Below, piece by piece: positions 1-11,016 of a stretch of DNA of 64,000 nt (its first letter is position 1; each line of letters opens with the position of its first letter). Below the pieces are notes generated by a model. The model saw only the letters and a list, made by a program, of their open reading frames with translations, was not told the DNA's origin and did no database searches. A program made the position numbers and the translations under genes. This DNA is from Micromonospora gifhornensis (GTDB lineage Bacteria; Actinomycetota; Actinomycetes; Mycobacteriales; Micromonosporaceae): assembly GCF_016863515.1 (NCBI RefSeq), contig NZ_BOPA01000026.1, positions 62,001 to 126,000 of the forward strand, read 5' to 3'.

Positions 1-1150
1 CGATCCGCGCCTCCAGAGTGCGGAAGAAGTCGCTGGTGCCGACGAACTCCTGCCAGCGGGCAAGCACCTCGCCGCGGAGCAGCCGACCGTCGCGCAGCCC
101 CTGCTCGACCGTCCGGTTCGCGGCCCGGTACGCGGCGCGTACCCGATCGTCAAGCGCGTCGGCGGCGGCCACCTGCTCGTCTGCGGCGGCGGCCAGGCTC
201 TCGACGGCCGGTTGCAGCGCGACGAGCGCGCCACCCAGGGTCTGCCGGACCACCGCCGAGCGGGCGTCGGCGTCGGCGGCGAGTCGGGCGAACCAGTCGG
301 CCAGCGGCGCGGTGACCCGGGCGGGCAGCAGGCCCTGCCCGTCGACCCAGGTCTCCGGCAGCACGAACAGCGGCGCCGAGCCCAGGTCCTGTTCGGCGAG
401 CATCTCGGCGAGGTGGCCGGCGACCTCGTCGGTGGCCTCGGCCGGCACCCGGTCGAGCACCATGGCGATCACCGCGCCTCGGGCCCGCGCGCCGCGCAGC
501 AGTTCCCAGGGGACGGCGTCGGCGTAGCGGGCGGCGGTGGTCACGAAGAGCCACAGGTCGGCGGCGGCGAGCAGTTGACCGGCCAACGCCCGGTTGGCGT
601 CGACCACCGAGTCGATGTCGGGGGCGTCCAGGAACGCCAGGCCGGGGGCGAGCGCGGGGGCGGTGACCAGGTGCAGGGTGCGCGGGTCGTCGCTGGGCTG
701 GTTGGTACGGGTGAGGCCGGGCAGCAGCTCGCCCCGGCGGAACCAGGACGAGTCGGCCGGGTTGCACACCAGTACGGGTGAGCGGGTGGTGGGGCGCAGC
801 ACTCCGGCGGCGCTGACCCGCGCCTGTACCAGGCTGTTGACCAGGGTCGATTTGCCGGCGCCGGTGGATCCGCCGACCACCACGAGCAGCGGCGCGTCGA
901 GCCGGGTGAGCCGGGGCAGCAGGTAGTCGTCGAGTTGGTCGGCCAGCGCGGCGCCGATCCGCTCGGCGGGCTCGGCCGAGGGCAGCACCAGCGGGAACCT
1001 GGCGGCCCCGATCGCGGCACGCAGGCCGGACAGGGCGTCGGGCAGGCGGTCGTCGGCGTCCGGCCGGTCCTCCCCGGCGTCGGTACGGCCGGTGCGGGCT
1101 GCGACGGCGGGCGCGCCGGAGAGTGAGGCGGGATCGCCGTTCGTCGTCAC
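1..1150 (-). CDS. Dynamin-like / P-loop GTPase, partial (C-terminus off the left edge)
   Basis: The minus-strand frame is open from GTG at 1150 to the window edge (about 383 codons, no stop). Around residue 80 it reads VVVGGSTGAGKSTLVNSLVQ, a clear Walker A/G1 motif of a GTPase. A G3-like LDAPDIDSV follows about 80 residues later, and a weak G4-like VLDR after that. The rest is Ala/Leu-rich helix, as in bacterial dynamin-like proteins and related membrane-remodelling or stress GTPases. The gene is divergent from dnaK, with a 221-bp shared intergenic region. No strong Shine-Dalgarno precedes the GTG, so the exact start is uncertain. Function is inferred from the G domain only. Confidence 0.75.
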   Translation of the reverse strand, partial: MTTNGDPASLSGAPAVAARTGRTDAGEDRPDADDRLPDALSGLRAAIGAARFPLVLPSAEPAERIGAALADQLDDYLLPRLTRLDAPLLVVVGGSTGAGKSTLVNSLVQARVSAAGVLRPTTRSPVLVCNPADSSWFRRGELLPGLTRTNQPSDDPRTLHLVTAPALAPGLAFLDAPDIDSVVDANRALAGQLLAAADLWLFVTTAARYADAVPWELLRGARARGAVIAMVLDRVPAEATDEVAGHLAEMLAEQDLGSAPLFVLPETWVDGQGLLPARVTAPLADWFARLAADADARSAVVRQTLGGALVALQPAVESLAAAADEQVAAADALDDRVRAAYRAANRTVEQGLRDGRLLRGEVLARWQEFVGTSDFFRTLEARI

Positions 1151-1234
1151 CGCTAAAGCGTGCCCGACCGACACAAGGTAAGACAACCGGTCAGTAGCGA
1201 GGGGTGAGTTGCGCCGAGTCGACTCAACCTTGAC

Positions 1235-1263
1235 TTGACGATTGCGGTGGGCGTGGCACTATT
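1235..1263 (+). promoter_or_regulatory. Putative dnaK promoter
   Basis: TTGACG (1235-1240) is a good -35 box. A weak -10 (CACTAT/ACTATT, 1257-1263) lies 16-17 bp downstream and overlaps the HAIR operator, the arrangement expected for repression by HspR. Confidence 0.5.
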
Positions 1264-1280
1264 GAGTCAAGTTCACTCAA
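1262..1280 (+). promoter_or_regulatory. HAIR operator (HspR site) of the dnaK operon
   Basis: TTGAGT-N7-ACTCAA is a perfect 6-bp inverted repeat with the 7-nt spacer of the HspR-associated inverted repeat known from Streptomyces and mycobacteria. It lies about 90 bp before dnaK and overlaps the putative -10. The repressor gene hspR is the last gene of the same operon, so autoregulation is expected. Confidence 0.9.
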
Positions 1281-1371
1281 CTTGAGGTGGGGTCGCTGCG
1301 GGCGGCGCCCGCCGGGCAGCGCGACGGGGGTGCTCGTCACCTGCCCAACGTTACGAAGCGAGGAAGCGAAG

Positions 1372-3255
<1,884 letters not shown>

Positions 3256-3298
3256 CGGTCCGGACGCAGGCTCACGGGCAGAGGGATGAGGTAGTCGT

Positions 3299-4072
3299 AT
3301 GACGGAGAAGCCACGAGCCGCTGACCCGGGTGACACCGGGTCGGCGCCGGGTGGCTCGGCGTCGGAGCCGGCCGCCGGCGATGCGCCGCGGGTCGTCATC
3401 CGCAACAACCGCAAGATCAGCCAGACCTCCGAGCCGGAGGGCGCGGCTGCCGACGCCGGGTCGGACGTTCCGGCCGAGGGCCTGGTCGAGGATGCCGAGG
3501 TGGTGGTCGACGCCATCCAGGTCGAGGCCGCCGCGTTGAGCGAGCCGGCCACGGAAGGCCCACCGGTGGTGGACTCTCCGGCGAGTCCGGTCGGCGAGTC
3601 CACGGCCGAGAAGGGGTCGGACGGGGCCGGCGGGCTCGGTGCCGAGTTGGCGGCGCTGCGCTCCGACCTCGACGAGCGCACCCGGGACCTGCAGCGGGTC
3701 ACGGCCGAGTACGCCAACTACCGCAAGCGGGTCGAGCGTGACCGTGCACTGGTCACCGAGCAGGCGACCGGCTCGGTGCTGGCCGCGCTGCTGCCGATCC
3801 TGGACGACCTGGACCGGGCTCGGGAACACGGCGACCTGGTCGGCCCGTTCGGTTCGGTGGCCGAGCAGCTGATCGCCGCGTTGGGCAAGTTCGGCCTGAC
3901 TCCCTTCGGGGAGCAGGGCGACCCGTTCGACCCGACGCGGCACGAGGCGGTGGCCCACCAGACCTCGCCCGACGTCACCGAGCCGACCTGCGTGCAGGTG
4001 ATGCGACGGGGCTACCAGATGGGTGAGCGACTGCTGCGGCCGGCGATGGTCGCGGTGGCCGATCCGGAATAG
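3299..4072 (+). CDS. grpE: Nucleotide exchange factor GrpE
   Basis: 257 residues. GrpE releases ADP from DnaK and so drives the chaperone cycle. The first ~110 residues are acidic and low-complexity, longer than in enterobacteria but usual in actinomycetes. A coiled coil (LAALRSDLDERTRDLQRV) is followed by the GrpE core with EYANYRKRVERD, and the C-terminal beta domain contains QVMRRGYQMGERLLRPA. It starts 44 bp after dnaK with a purine-rich ribosome site, so the two are one transcript. Confidence 0.96.
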   Translation: MTEKPRAADPGDTGSAPGGSASEPAAGDAPRVVIRNNRKISQTSEPEGAAADAGSDVPAEGLVEDAEVVVDAIQVEAAALSEPATEGPPVVDSPASPVGESTAEKGSDGAGGLGAELAALRSDLDERTRDLQRVTAEYANYRKRVERDRALVTEQATGSVLAALLPILDDLDRAREHGDLVGPFGSVAEQLIAALGKFGLTPFGEQGDPFDPTRHEAVAHQTSPDVTEPTCVQVMRRGYQMGERLLRPAMVAVADPE

Positions 4073-4157
4073 TGCGCGACGGTGACCGGGGTCGTCTCAT
4101 CCGCCGATCGACGGCGGGCGGGACGGCCTCGGCCCGGCAGTGGGGAGGAGGTGGACG

Positions 4158-5345
4158 TTGAGTTCCAAGGACTGGATCGAGAAGGACTACTACGCGGTCC
4201 TGGGCGTGGCGAAGACCGCCTCCGCTGACGAGATCAAAAAGGCGTACCGGAAGCTGGCCCGCGAGTCGCACCCGGACCACAACCCCGGTGACCCCAAGGC
4301 CGAGGAGCGCTTCAAGGCGGTCTCCGAGGCGTACGCGGTGCTGGGCGACGACACCAAGCGCCGCGAGTACGACGAGATGCGGTCGCTGTTCGGCTCGGGC
4401 GCGTTCCGCCGGGGCGCCCGCCAGCCGGGCCAGCCCGGCGGGATGCCCTTCGACGTCTCCGACCTGTTCGGCGGGGGAGCTCCCGGCGGGGGTGGTCGGT
4501 TCGCCGGCGGCAACATCTCCGACCTGTTCAGTTCGATCTTCACGGGCGGCCAGGGCGGCGGCGCCGGGGGCGGTGCGCCCGGTCCGGCGCGCGGGCGGGA
4601 CGTCGAGACCGAGGTGGCGCTCGACTTCGACGACGCGGTGCGGGGTGTGACCCTGCCGCTGACGCTGCGGGCCCCCGGGGTCTGCGACACCTGCCACGGC
4701 AACGGTGCCAAGCCGGGCACCCAGCCGAGGGCCTGTCCGGTCTGCCACGGCGCCGGGGTGACCACCCGCAACCAGGGTGCCTTCAGCTTCTCCGAGCCGT
4801 GCCGCAACTGTCAGAGCGTCGGCACGGTCGTCGACGAGAAGTGCCCGGAGTGCCAGGGCACCGGCGGCGTCACCAAGACCCGTACGCTCAACGTCCGCTT
4901 CCCGGCGGGGGTGGCCGACGGACAGCGGATCCGGCTGGCCGGCCGGGGCGAGCCGGGCAGCCGCGGCGGCCCGGCCGGTGACCTGTTCGTGCATGTCAAG
5001 GTCCGGCCCGACGACCTGTTCGGGCGCACCGGCGACGACCTCACCCTGACCGTCCCGATCACCTTCACCGAGGCGGTACTCGGCACGGATCTGCGGGTGC
5101 CGACCCTCGACGGTGCGGTGACCCTGCGGGTGCCGCCGGGTACGCCGAGCGGGCGGATCCTGCGGGCCCGGGGCAAGGGCGTGAGTCGCCGGGACGGGCA
5201 GGCCGGCGATCTGCTCGTCACGCTGGACGTGGTGGTGCCCGCCGGGGTCTCCGACGAGGCGCGGACGGCCCTGGAGACGTTCGCGGCGCACACCCCGCCG
5301 GCGGCTCGGGAACATCTCGACGCGCGGGTGCGTCGGTTCAGTTGA
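4158..5345 (+). CDS. dnaJ: Chaperone DnaJ (type I Hsp40, DnaJ1-like)
   Basis: 395 residues. This co-chaperone delivers clients to DnaK and stimulates its ATPase. The J domain begins KDYYAVLGV and has the HPD triad at 38-40. A Gly/Phe-rich linker follows. Four zinc-binding repeats run from about residue 176 to 235 (CDTCHGNG, CPVCHGAG, CRNCQSVG, CPECQGTG), all cysteines present, before the C-terminal client-binding domain. TTG at 4158 is preferred to GTG at 4140, because GGAGGAGG sits at the right distance before it and the protein then begins MSSKDWIEKDYY like actinomycete DnaJ1. Confidence 0.95.
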   Translation: MSSKDWIEKDYYAVLGVAKTASADEIKKAYRKLARESHPDHNPGDPKAEERFKAVSEAYAVLGDDTKRREYDEMRSLFGSGAFRRGARQPGQPGGMPFDVSDLFGGGAPGGGGRFAGGNISDLFSSIFTGGQGGGAGGGAPGPARGRDVETEVALDFDDAVRGVTLPLTLRAPGVCDTCHGNGAKPGTQPRACPVCHGAGVTTRNQGAFSFSEPCRNCQSVGTVVDEKCPECQGTGGVTKTRTLNVRFPAGVADGQRIRLAGRGEPGSRGGPAGDLFVHVKVRPDDLFGRTGDDLTLTVPITFTEAVLGTDLRVPTLDGAVTLRVPPGTPSGRILRARGKGVSRRDGQAGDLLVTLDVVVPAGVSDEARTALETFAAHTPPAAREHLDARVRRFS

Positions 5346-5374
5346 CTCGGTGAAGCGGTGCGGAGGTGAGCGGC

Positions 5375-5812
5375 ATGGACGGGTTCGTCGGTTCGGATGA
5401 CCCCGCCTACGAGGCCAAGGTGCTGATGATCTCGGTTGCGGCGCGGATGGCGGGGATGCACCCGCAGACGCTGCGTCAGTACGACCGGCTGGGCCTGGTT
5501 CAGCCCGGCCGGGCAGCAGGTGGCGGGCGGCGGTACAGCGTCCGTGACGTGGTGCTGCTGCGTGAGGTGCAGCGGCTCAGCCAGGACGACGGGGTGAACC
5601 TCGCCGGGATCAAGCGGATCATCGGCCTGGAGCGGCTGTTGGAGCAGGCGCAGCAGCGGGTCGCCCAGTTGGAGGCCGAGCTGGAGGCCGCGTACCGGCG
5701 GATGGCCGAACTGGAGTCGCTGGCCCGCTTCCCCGGTCGCGATCTCGTGCCGACCAACCAGACCTCCACGGCCTTGGTGGTCTGGCGTCCCCGCCGCAAC
5801 CCCGACCGCTGA
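5375..5812 (+). CDS. hspR: Heat-shock repressor HspR (MerR family)
   Basis: 145 residues. HspR represses dnaK, clpB and related heat-shock operons by binding HAIR sites. The MerR-type winged helix-turn-helix is clear (MISVAARMAGMHPQTLRQYD, then GRRYSVRDVVLLREVQRLS), followed by a short coiled coil (LLEQAQQRVAQLEAELEAAY) and a basic tail. ATG 5375 is chosen because GGAGGTGAG (5362-5370) lies just upstream; the GTG at 5366 falls inside that ribosome site. Both expected targets, the HAIR sites before dnaK and clpB, are in this window. Confidence 0.96.
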   Translation: MDGFVGSDDPAYEAKVLMISVAARMAGMHPQTLRQYDRLGLVQPGRAAGGGRRYSVRDVVLLREVQRLSQDDGVNLAGIKRIIGLERLLEQAQQRVAQLEAELEAAYRRMAELESLARFPGRDLVPTNQTSTALVVWRPRRNPDR

Positions 5813-5829
5813 CCAACAATTCGAAGATT

Positions 5830-5893
5830 GCGCTCGATCACGGATCGAGTGGCCGTGCACGACCGCCGGGCCACTCGATCCAGGATCGAGCGC
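5830..5893. repeat. 64-bp palindromic intergenic repeat, copy 1
   Basis: Long imperfect inverted repeat. The left arm is GCGCTCGATC-N3-GATCGAGTGG, the middle is 18 nt, and the right arm mirrors it, ending GATCGAGCGC. A second copy of identical length lies at 22226-22289 with conserved arms and a different 18-nt loop. Directly after hspR, it may also end the heat-shock transcript. Confidence 0.85.
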
Positions 5894-6024
5894 GATCCCT
5901 TTTCGTGGGCGGGCGGAATTCGTTTCCGGCCTGTTTCCGCAAACCCGAGCGGGAGACAGGTTGTCTTCGTTAGCCTCCACGTTAATGGTCTAACTATCCC
6001 AATCCGGACTCGGCGGGGGGAGCC

Positions 6025-6297
6025 ATGGCGGATTCGGCGAAAAAGGTGGCCGAAGCGGCGGAGCACCGGCTCAACAACCTGGCCGAGAACGTACGGGAGC
6101 GGTTCAACCGGCTCACCAAGGGCCGCTTCGCCGACCAGGTCAGGTCCGGCCGCTTCGGTGGCGACACCAACAGGCCCGGCGACCGGAATGCAAACGGCAG
6201 CCGGAGCGTTCGGCCTGTGCAGAGCGGTCGAGGCGGTCACGGCGCCGGCCAGGCGCGGACCGACCAGCATCGACGCGAGCGAGGCGGATCGCACTGA
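6025..6297 (+). CDS. Small basic hypothetical protein
   Basis: 90 residues, function unknown. The first ~40 residues (AKKVAEAAEHRLNNLAENVR) could form an amphipathic helix; the remainder is Arg/Gly-rich and probably disordered. A purine-rich GGGGGGAG precedes the ATG. A stem-loop terminator follows 16 bp after the stop, which supports an independent transcript. No enzyme or domain motif is visible. It could be a small nucleoid- or RNA-associated protein given its charge, but that is a guess. Confidence 0.5.
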   Translation: MADSAKKVAEAAEHRLNNLAENVRERFNRLTKGRFADQVRSGRFGGDTNRPGDRNANGSRSVRPVQSGRGGHGAGQARTDQHRRERGGSH

Positions 6298-6313
6298 CGA
6301 TCCGCCGACGTGC

Positions 6314-6342
6314 GGGCCGGGAGCCACGGGGGGTCCCGGCCC
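6314..6342 (+). terminator. Stem-loop terminator
   Basis: GGGCCGGGA (6314-6322) pairs with TCCCGGCCC (6334-6342). It lies just after the small gene at 6025 and in the gap before the convergent gene at 6454. Confidence 0.6.
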
Positions 6343-6453
6343 GTTCGCGTGAACTCACCTCACCGACCCGGCCGGCCACCCAGCGGCCGCGCCCCTGAGC
6401 ACGAAGCTGACGACCCGCCCCTCAACAGGCCTGACGGCCCTCCCGGACCAGGC

Positions 6454-6882
6454 TCAGAGCCGGCGGCCCTCGCGGACCAGGCCGCCCTCACACCATTCGC
6501 GGTAGACGAACAGCTCCGGACGGCTCAGCAGCACCCGGCTGTTGTGCGCCCAGGTGCGCATCATCTCGTCGCCGTTGCGCTCGGCCTGGTCCACCAGCTT
6601 GCGGAAGCGTCGCCGAGGATGCGCCCGGAAGTTCGTCCGGATGCCGTCCGCGGCGTAGATGTAGAGGCAGTGCAGGGCGAACCGTCGCGCCGGACAGGTC
6701 GGGTCCATGGCCAGGTCGAAGAGCGTCATCACCAGCCGGTCGCCGGAGACCAGCAGATCCCAGTCCGGTGGCATGGAGGCCAACGGGACCGAATCGGGGT
6801 TGTAGGCCCACGTCCGCAACTCCGCCGGGGACGGGTCGACGGGGTTGGCGAAGCCGTGGAACGTTGACTCCTGCACGCTCAC
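6454..6882 (-). CDS. Conserved hypothetical protein
   Basis: 142 residues, soluble, rich in Trp and Arg. Readable segments include DWDLLVSGDRLVMTLFDLAMD and RTWAHNSRVLLSRPELFVYREWCEGG. I do not recognise a characterised family. Its reading frame has typical high-GC third positions and it is divergent from the lipoprotein gene at 7148, with a 265-bp shared promoter region. ATG is the first good start; no strong ribosome site was found. No neighbour suggests a pathway. Confidence 0.75.
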   Translation of the reverse strand: MSVQESTFHGFANPVDPSPAELRTWAYNPDSVPLASMPPDWDLLVSGDRLVMTLFDLAMDPTCPARRFALHCLYIYAADGIRTNFRAHPRRRFRKLVDQAERNGDEMMRTWAHNSRVLLSRPELFVYREWCEGGLVREGRRL

Positions 6883-7147
6883 CGGCCAACCTTCCGCTCT
6901 GCCCGCGGGGGCGTCGTCCGCTCTCCGCGAACCCTGGCTGCTGGGGCGACACGGTAACGCGATACCGGCGGGTACGGGTAGCCCCTGCCCGAAGCATATT
7001 CACCGTCCGTTGGACGGGTCGGGTCCTCCGTACGGCCGATTCCAGGCGGGGCGGGGCCGCAGGTCCGTCATCAGGTCGTGGCGTACCTCTCAGGCTGGTG
7101 CCGCTAGCCTGACCGCCACGAAGACCAGCTCAGGTGACGGAGACTGG

Positions 7148-8272
7148 ATGATCACTCGACAAAGACGTGGAATGGCGCTGCTGGCCGTGGTGCCGTTGCT
7201 TGTGGGTTGCTCCGTCGGGGACATCCGTCGGCCCCCGCCCACGCCGGCCCCGGTGCCGTCGAGTGCGACGCCGTCGAGTCCGGCCCCGACCCGGATCGCA
7301 GAGATCCGGGCAAGCCGACTAGCCGTACCTGAGCGCTACGACGAGCCGTACGTCGAGTTCGTCGGCGCCGCGCAGGGCTACGCCCTCTTCGCTTCCTGCG
7401 AGGGCCTGCCACCCGGACCGGACTGCCCCGCCCTGATCTTCTCCACCGGAGACGGCGGCCGGTCCTGGCAGGAACTCCGGCACCCCAAGCCGGTCGCCGA
7501 CAACCAGCAGTTGTACGCCGTGCCGGGGATGTTGGCCCTGTGGGCCGAGCCGTACGGCTGGTGGACCTCCACCGACGAGGGCCGGACCTTCCAGCACAGC
7601 CCGGGTGAGGCCGCGCCACCGCAGTGGCAGGCCAGCCAGGGCAGGTTCCAGATCATCGAGAAGACCGGCAAGGTCGGCCGGTGGACCGGCAAGAGGTTGC
7701 GCCCCCTGGCCACCCAACCGTCGCTGCCCAGGCTGGACTCGCTGGCGCTGGGCGAGGGGTGGATGGTCCGCGACGGTACGGAGTACCGCGGGCCGCTGGT
7801 GGCGGCCGGGGCGGGCGAGGACGGTAAGCCGTACGCTGCGATCTCCTGGGACGAGGGGCGGCGCTGGCAGGAGACCCCGTTGCCCGCCCCCGACGGCGCG
7901 GTGTGGATGCTCCGGGCGGAGTCGGCGGCCGGGGAACTCTGGCTGATCGGGGAGGCGGAGAACCGGGTCGAGTTCCCGGCGCTGTGGCACCTGGAGGGCG
8001 ACACCTGGCGAGCGGTACGCGCCGAGGGGCAGCCCGGTGCCGGACGGGCCGTTCCGCTGGGCGCCGGAATCGTGGCGGTGGTCAGTTCTCGCGGTGCGGG
8101 GGCCCTGCTCGGCGACCGGTACCTCGACCTGTCCTGGCCGGTGACCGACCGGCACTATCTGCGGCGACTGCCCGACGGCACCCTGTTCGCCGGCACCTCG
8201 GAGAGCATCCTGCTGGGCCTGGGTCAGTTCGGCGACCGCACCTGGGTGCAGGTGGTGCTGGAGCGGGACTGA
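7148..8272 (+). CDS. Lipoprotein with WD/sialidase-like beta-propeller repeats
   Basis: 374 residues. A lipoprotein signal peptide (MITRQRRGMALLAVVPLLVGC) ends in lipobox LLVG|C, so the mature protein should be anchored to the outer face of the membrane. A Pro/Ser-rich linker follows. The rest holds repeated strands with Asp-box-like segments (STGDGGRSWQEL, STDEGRTFQHS, SWDEGRRWQETP) typical of sialidase/BNR-type beta-propellers. This suggests an extracytoplasmic binding or scaffolding role; catalytic residues of a sialidase are not evident. ATG 7148 is chosen because it starts the signal peptide. It precedes clpB but the clpB HAIR promoter separates them. Confidence 0.8.
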   Translation: MITRQRRGMALLAVVPLLVGCSVGDIRRPPPTPAPVPSSATPSSPAPTRIAEIRASRLAVPERYDEPYVEFVGAAQGYALFASCEGLPPGPDCPALIFSTGDGGRSWQELRHPKPVADNQQLYAVPGMLALWAEPYGWWTSTDEGRTFQHSPGEAAPPQWQASQGRFQIIEKTGKVGRWTGKRLRPLATQPSLPRLDSLALGEGWMVRDGTEYRGPLVAAGAGEDGKPYAAISWDEGRRWQETPLPAPDGAVWMLRAESAAGELWLIGEAENRVEFPALWHLEGDTWRAVRAEGQPGAGRAVPLGAGIVAVVSSRGAGALLGDRYLDLSWPVTDRHYLRRLPDGTLFAGTSESILLGLGQFGDRTWVQVVLERD

Positions 8273-8307
8273 CAGGTGTGGCTGTGGGGTAGCTCACATC
8301 GTTAGAG

Positions 8308-8326
8308 TTGAGCGGAATAGACTCAA
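8308..8326 (+). promoter_or_regulatory. HAIR operator (HspR site) of clpB
   Basis: TTGAGC-N7-ACTCAA has the same spacing as the dnaK HAIR, with one mismatch. It is embedded in a longer palindrome, AGAGTTGAG...CTCAACTCT (8304-8330). It sits 47 bp before the clpB start, so HspR should repress clpB too. Confidence 0.88.
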
Positions 8327-8372
8327 CTCTGGTTCTGTCGGTACCAGTGGACACGCCGATCCAGGGGAGCCC

Positions 8373-10964
8373 ATGAACACCGAACGCCTCACCACCCGCA
8401 GCCGCGAGACCATCACCGGCGCCGTCGCCCTGGCCAACCAGCGCGGGCACGCCACCGTGGAGCCGTGGCACCTGCTGCTGTCGTTGCTCGACACCGAGGG
8501 TTCGACCGCTGCCGGCCTGCTGCGCGCCGTCGGGGCCGACCCCGCCGAGCTGCGCCGAGTCACCCAGCGGGCCCTTGACGCGCTGCCCGCCGCCCGGGGT
8601 TCCAGCATCGCCGAGCCGACCCTGGCCCGTGAGTTCGTCAACGCCATCGGTGCGGCCGAGCAGATCGCCCGCCCGCTCGGCGACGAGTACACCTCCACCG
8701 AGCACCTGCTGGCCGGGCTCGCCCGGGTCGGCGGTGCCGTCTCCGGGGCGCTGAAGGCCGCCGGTGCCACCGAGGAGACGCTTGTCGCCGCCTTCCCGAA
8801 GGTGCGGGGTGGGGACCGCCGGGTCACCAGCGCCGACCCGGAGCAGACCTACCAGGCCCTGGCCAAGTACGGCGTCGACCTGACCGCGAGCGCCCGTGAC
8901 GGCAAGATCGACCCGGTGATCGGCCGGGACTCCGAGATCCGTCGGGTGATCCAGGTGCTGTCCCGGCGTACCAAGAACAACCCGGTGCTGATCGGCGAGC
9001 CGGGCGTCGGCAAGACCGCCATCGTGGAGGGCCTGGCCCAGCGCATCGTCGCCGGAGACGTGCCCGAGTCGCTGCGCGACAAGAAGCTCGTCTCGCTCGA
9101 CCTCGGCGCGATGGTCGCCGGTGCCTCGTACCGGGGGCAGTTCGAGGAGCGGCTCAAGTCCGTCCTGGAGGAGATCAAGAACTCCGACGGGCAGGTCATC
9201 ACCTTCCTCGACGAGCTGCACACCGTCGTCGGTGCCGGCAAGGGCGAGGGCTCGATGGACGCCGGCAACATGCTCAAGCCGATGCTGGCCCGCGGTGAGC
9301 TGCGGATGGTCGGTGCGACCACGCTCGACGAGTACCGCGAGCACATCGAGAAGGACCCGGCTCTGGAGCGCCGCTTCCAGCCGGTGCTGGTCGGCGAGCC
9401 GACCGTCGAGGACACCATCGGCATCCTGCGCGGGCTCAAGGAACGCTACGAGGTGCACCACGGCGTACGCATCACCGACGCCGCCCTGGTCGCCGCCGCC
9501 GCCCTCTCCGACCGGTACATCACCGACCGCTTCCTGCCGGACAAGGCGATCGACCTGGTCGACGAGTCGGCGTCCCGGCTCCGGATGGAGATCGACTCCC
9601 GGCCGGTGGAGGTGGACGAGATCGAGCGGGCGGTTCGCCGGCTCGAAATCGAGGAGATGGCGTTGGCCAAGGAGCCGGACGCCGCCTCCGCCGAGCGCCT
9701 CGAACGGCTGCGCAAGGAGTTGGCCGACAAGCGCGAGCAGCTCACCGCCCTGTCCGAGCGGTGGCAGCTGGAGAAGAACCACATCACCAAGCTCTCCACC
9801 GCCAAGGAGGAGCTGGAGCGCCTCGGTGGTGAGGCCGAGCGGGCCGAGCGTGACGGCGAGCTGGAACGCGCCGCCGAGCTGCGCTACGGCCGCATCCCCG
9901 CGCTGCACAACGAGCTGAAGCAGGCGGCGGAGGAGCTGGCCCGGCTCCAGGTCGACGGCGCGATGCTCAAGGAGGAGGTCGGCGCCGACGACATCGCCGC
10001 CGTGGTCGCCTCCTGGACCGGCATCCCCGCCGGCCGGCTGCTGGAGGGCGAGACCGCCAAGCTGCTGCGGATGGAGGAGTCGCTGCGCGAGCGGGTCGTC
10101 GGCCAGGCCGAGGCCGTCGGCGCGGTCTCCGACACGGTACGTCGCGCCCGGGCCGGCGTCGCCGACCCGGACCGTCCGACCGGCAGCTTCCTGTTCCTCG
10201 GCCCGACCGGTGTCGGCAAGACCGAGCTGGCCAAGGCACTCGCCGAGTTCCTCTTCGACGACGAGCGGGCGATGGTCCGCATCGACATGAGCGAGTACGG
10301 CGAGAAGCACTCCGTGGCCCGCCTGGTCGGTGCCCCACCCGGCTACGTCGGGTACGAGGAGGGTGGTCAGCTCACCGAGGCGGTACGCCGCCGCCCCTAC
10401 TCGGTGATCCTGCTCGACGAGGTGGAGAAGGCCCACCCGGACGTCTTCGACGTCCTGCTCCAGGTGCTCGACGACGGCCGGCTCACCGACGGTCAGGGGC
10501 GTACTGTCGACTTCCGCAACGCCATCCTGATCCTCACCTCGAACCTGGGCTCGTCGGTGATCAGCGACCTGACCCTCGCCGAGGAGCAGCGGCGTGAGGG
10601 TGTGCTCGCGGTGGTCCGGTCGCACTTCAAGCCGGAGTTCCTCAACCGGCTCGACGACATCGTGGTCTTCGCCGCCCTCCAGGGCGACGACCTGCGGGCC
10701 ATCGTGGACATCCAGATCGCCCGGCTGCGCCGCCGGCTCGCCGACCGCCGGTTGACGCTGGACGTCACCGACGCCGCGCGCACCTGGCTGGCCGAGCACG
10801 GGTACGACCCGATCTACGGTGCCCGGCCGCTGCGCCGGTTGGTCCAGTCCGCGATCGGAGACCAGCTCGCCAAGGCGCTGCTCGCCGGCAAGATCCGAGA
10901 CGGCGACACCGTACGGGTCGACCTCGCCGACACCAGGGACGGCCTATCGGTGACCGCCGCCTGA
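8373..10964 (+). CDS. clpB: Disaggregase ClpB (Hsp100)
   Basis: 863 residues, full length for ClpB. This AAA+ hexamer pulls proteins out of aggregates together with DnaK. The N domain (MNTERLTTRSRETITGAVAL) precedes AAA-1 with Walker A GEPGVGKTAIVEG. The middle coiled-coil domain (about residues 400-530) distinguishes ClpB from ClpA/ClpC. AAA-2 has Walker A GPTGVGKTELAKAL and Walker B VILLDEVEKAHPD. There is no ClpP-binding tripeptide loop. The HAIR site and the linked dnaK operon place it in the HspR regulon; a stem-loop terminator follows 18 bp after the stop. Confidence 0.97.
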   Translation: MNTERLTTRSRETITGAVALANQRGHATVEPWHLLLSLLDTEGSTAAGLLRAVGADPAELRRVTQRALDALPAARGSSIAEPTLAREFVNAIGAAEQIARPLGDEYTSTEHLLAGLARVGGAVSGALKAAGATEETLVAAFPKVRGGDRRVTSADPEQTYQALAKYGVDLTASARDGKIDPVIGRDSEIRRVIQVLSRRTKNNPVLIGEPGVGKTAIVEGLAQRIVAGDVPESLRDKKLVSLDLGAMVAGASYRGQFEERLKSVLEEIKNSDGQVITFLDELHTVVGAGKGEGSMDAGNMLKPMLARGELRMVGATTLDEYREHIEKDPALERRFQPVLVGEPTVEDTIGILRGLKERYEVHHGVRITDAALVAAAALSDRYITDRFLPDKAIDLVDESASRLRMEIDSRPVEVDEIERAVRRLEIEEMALAKEPDAASAERLERLRKELADKREQLTALSERWQLEKNHITKLSTAKEELERLGGEAERAERDGELERAAELRYGRIPALHNELKQAAEELARLQVDGAMLKEEVGADDIAAVVASWTGIPAGRLLEGETAKLLRMEESLRERVVGQAEAVGAVSDTVRRARAGVADPDRPTGSFLFLGPTGVGKTELAKALAEFLFDDERAMVRIDMSEYGEKHSVARLVGAPPGYVGYEEGGQLTEAVRRRPYSVILLDEVEKAHPDVFDVLLQVLDDGRLTDGQGRTVDFRNAILILTSNLGSSVISDLTLAEEQRREGVLAVVRSHFKPEFLNRLDDIVVFAALQGDDLRAIVDIQIARLRRRLADRRLTLDVTDAARTWLAEHGYDPIYGARPLRRLVQSAIGDQLAKALLAGKIRDGDTVRVDLADTRDGLSVTAA

Positions 10965-10982
10965 CCGCCGAACCACCCACGA

Positions 10983-11011
10983 CGGGCCCGCGTCCTCGCG
11001 ACGCGGGCCCG
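10983..11011 (+). terminator. clpB terminator
   Basis: CGGGCCCGCGT (10983-10993) pairs with ACGCGGGCCCG (11001-11011), an 11-bp perfect GC-rich stem with a short loop, immediately after clpB. Confidence 0.75.
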
Positions 11012-11016
11012 TTGCC

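Noticed and set aside
541..1020. 159-residue Pro/Ser-rich frame on the minus strand
   Set aside because: It is a different frame of the GTPase gene, whose P-loop is clear in the neighbouring frame.
1282..1371. Upstream extension of dnaK to 1282
   Set aside because: It would start directly at the HAIR operator and lacks a ribosome site; ATG 1372 matches the family.
8082..10799. 905-residue frame antisense to clpB
   Set aside because: Shadow of clpB; clpB itself is full-length with all motifs.
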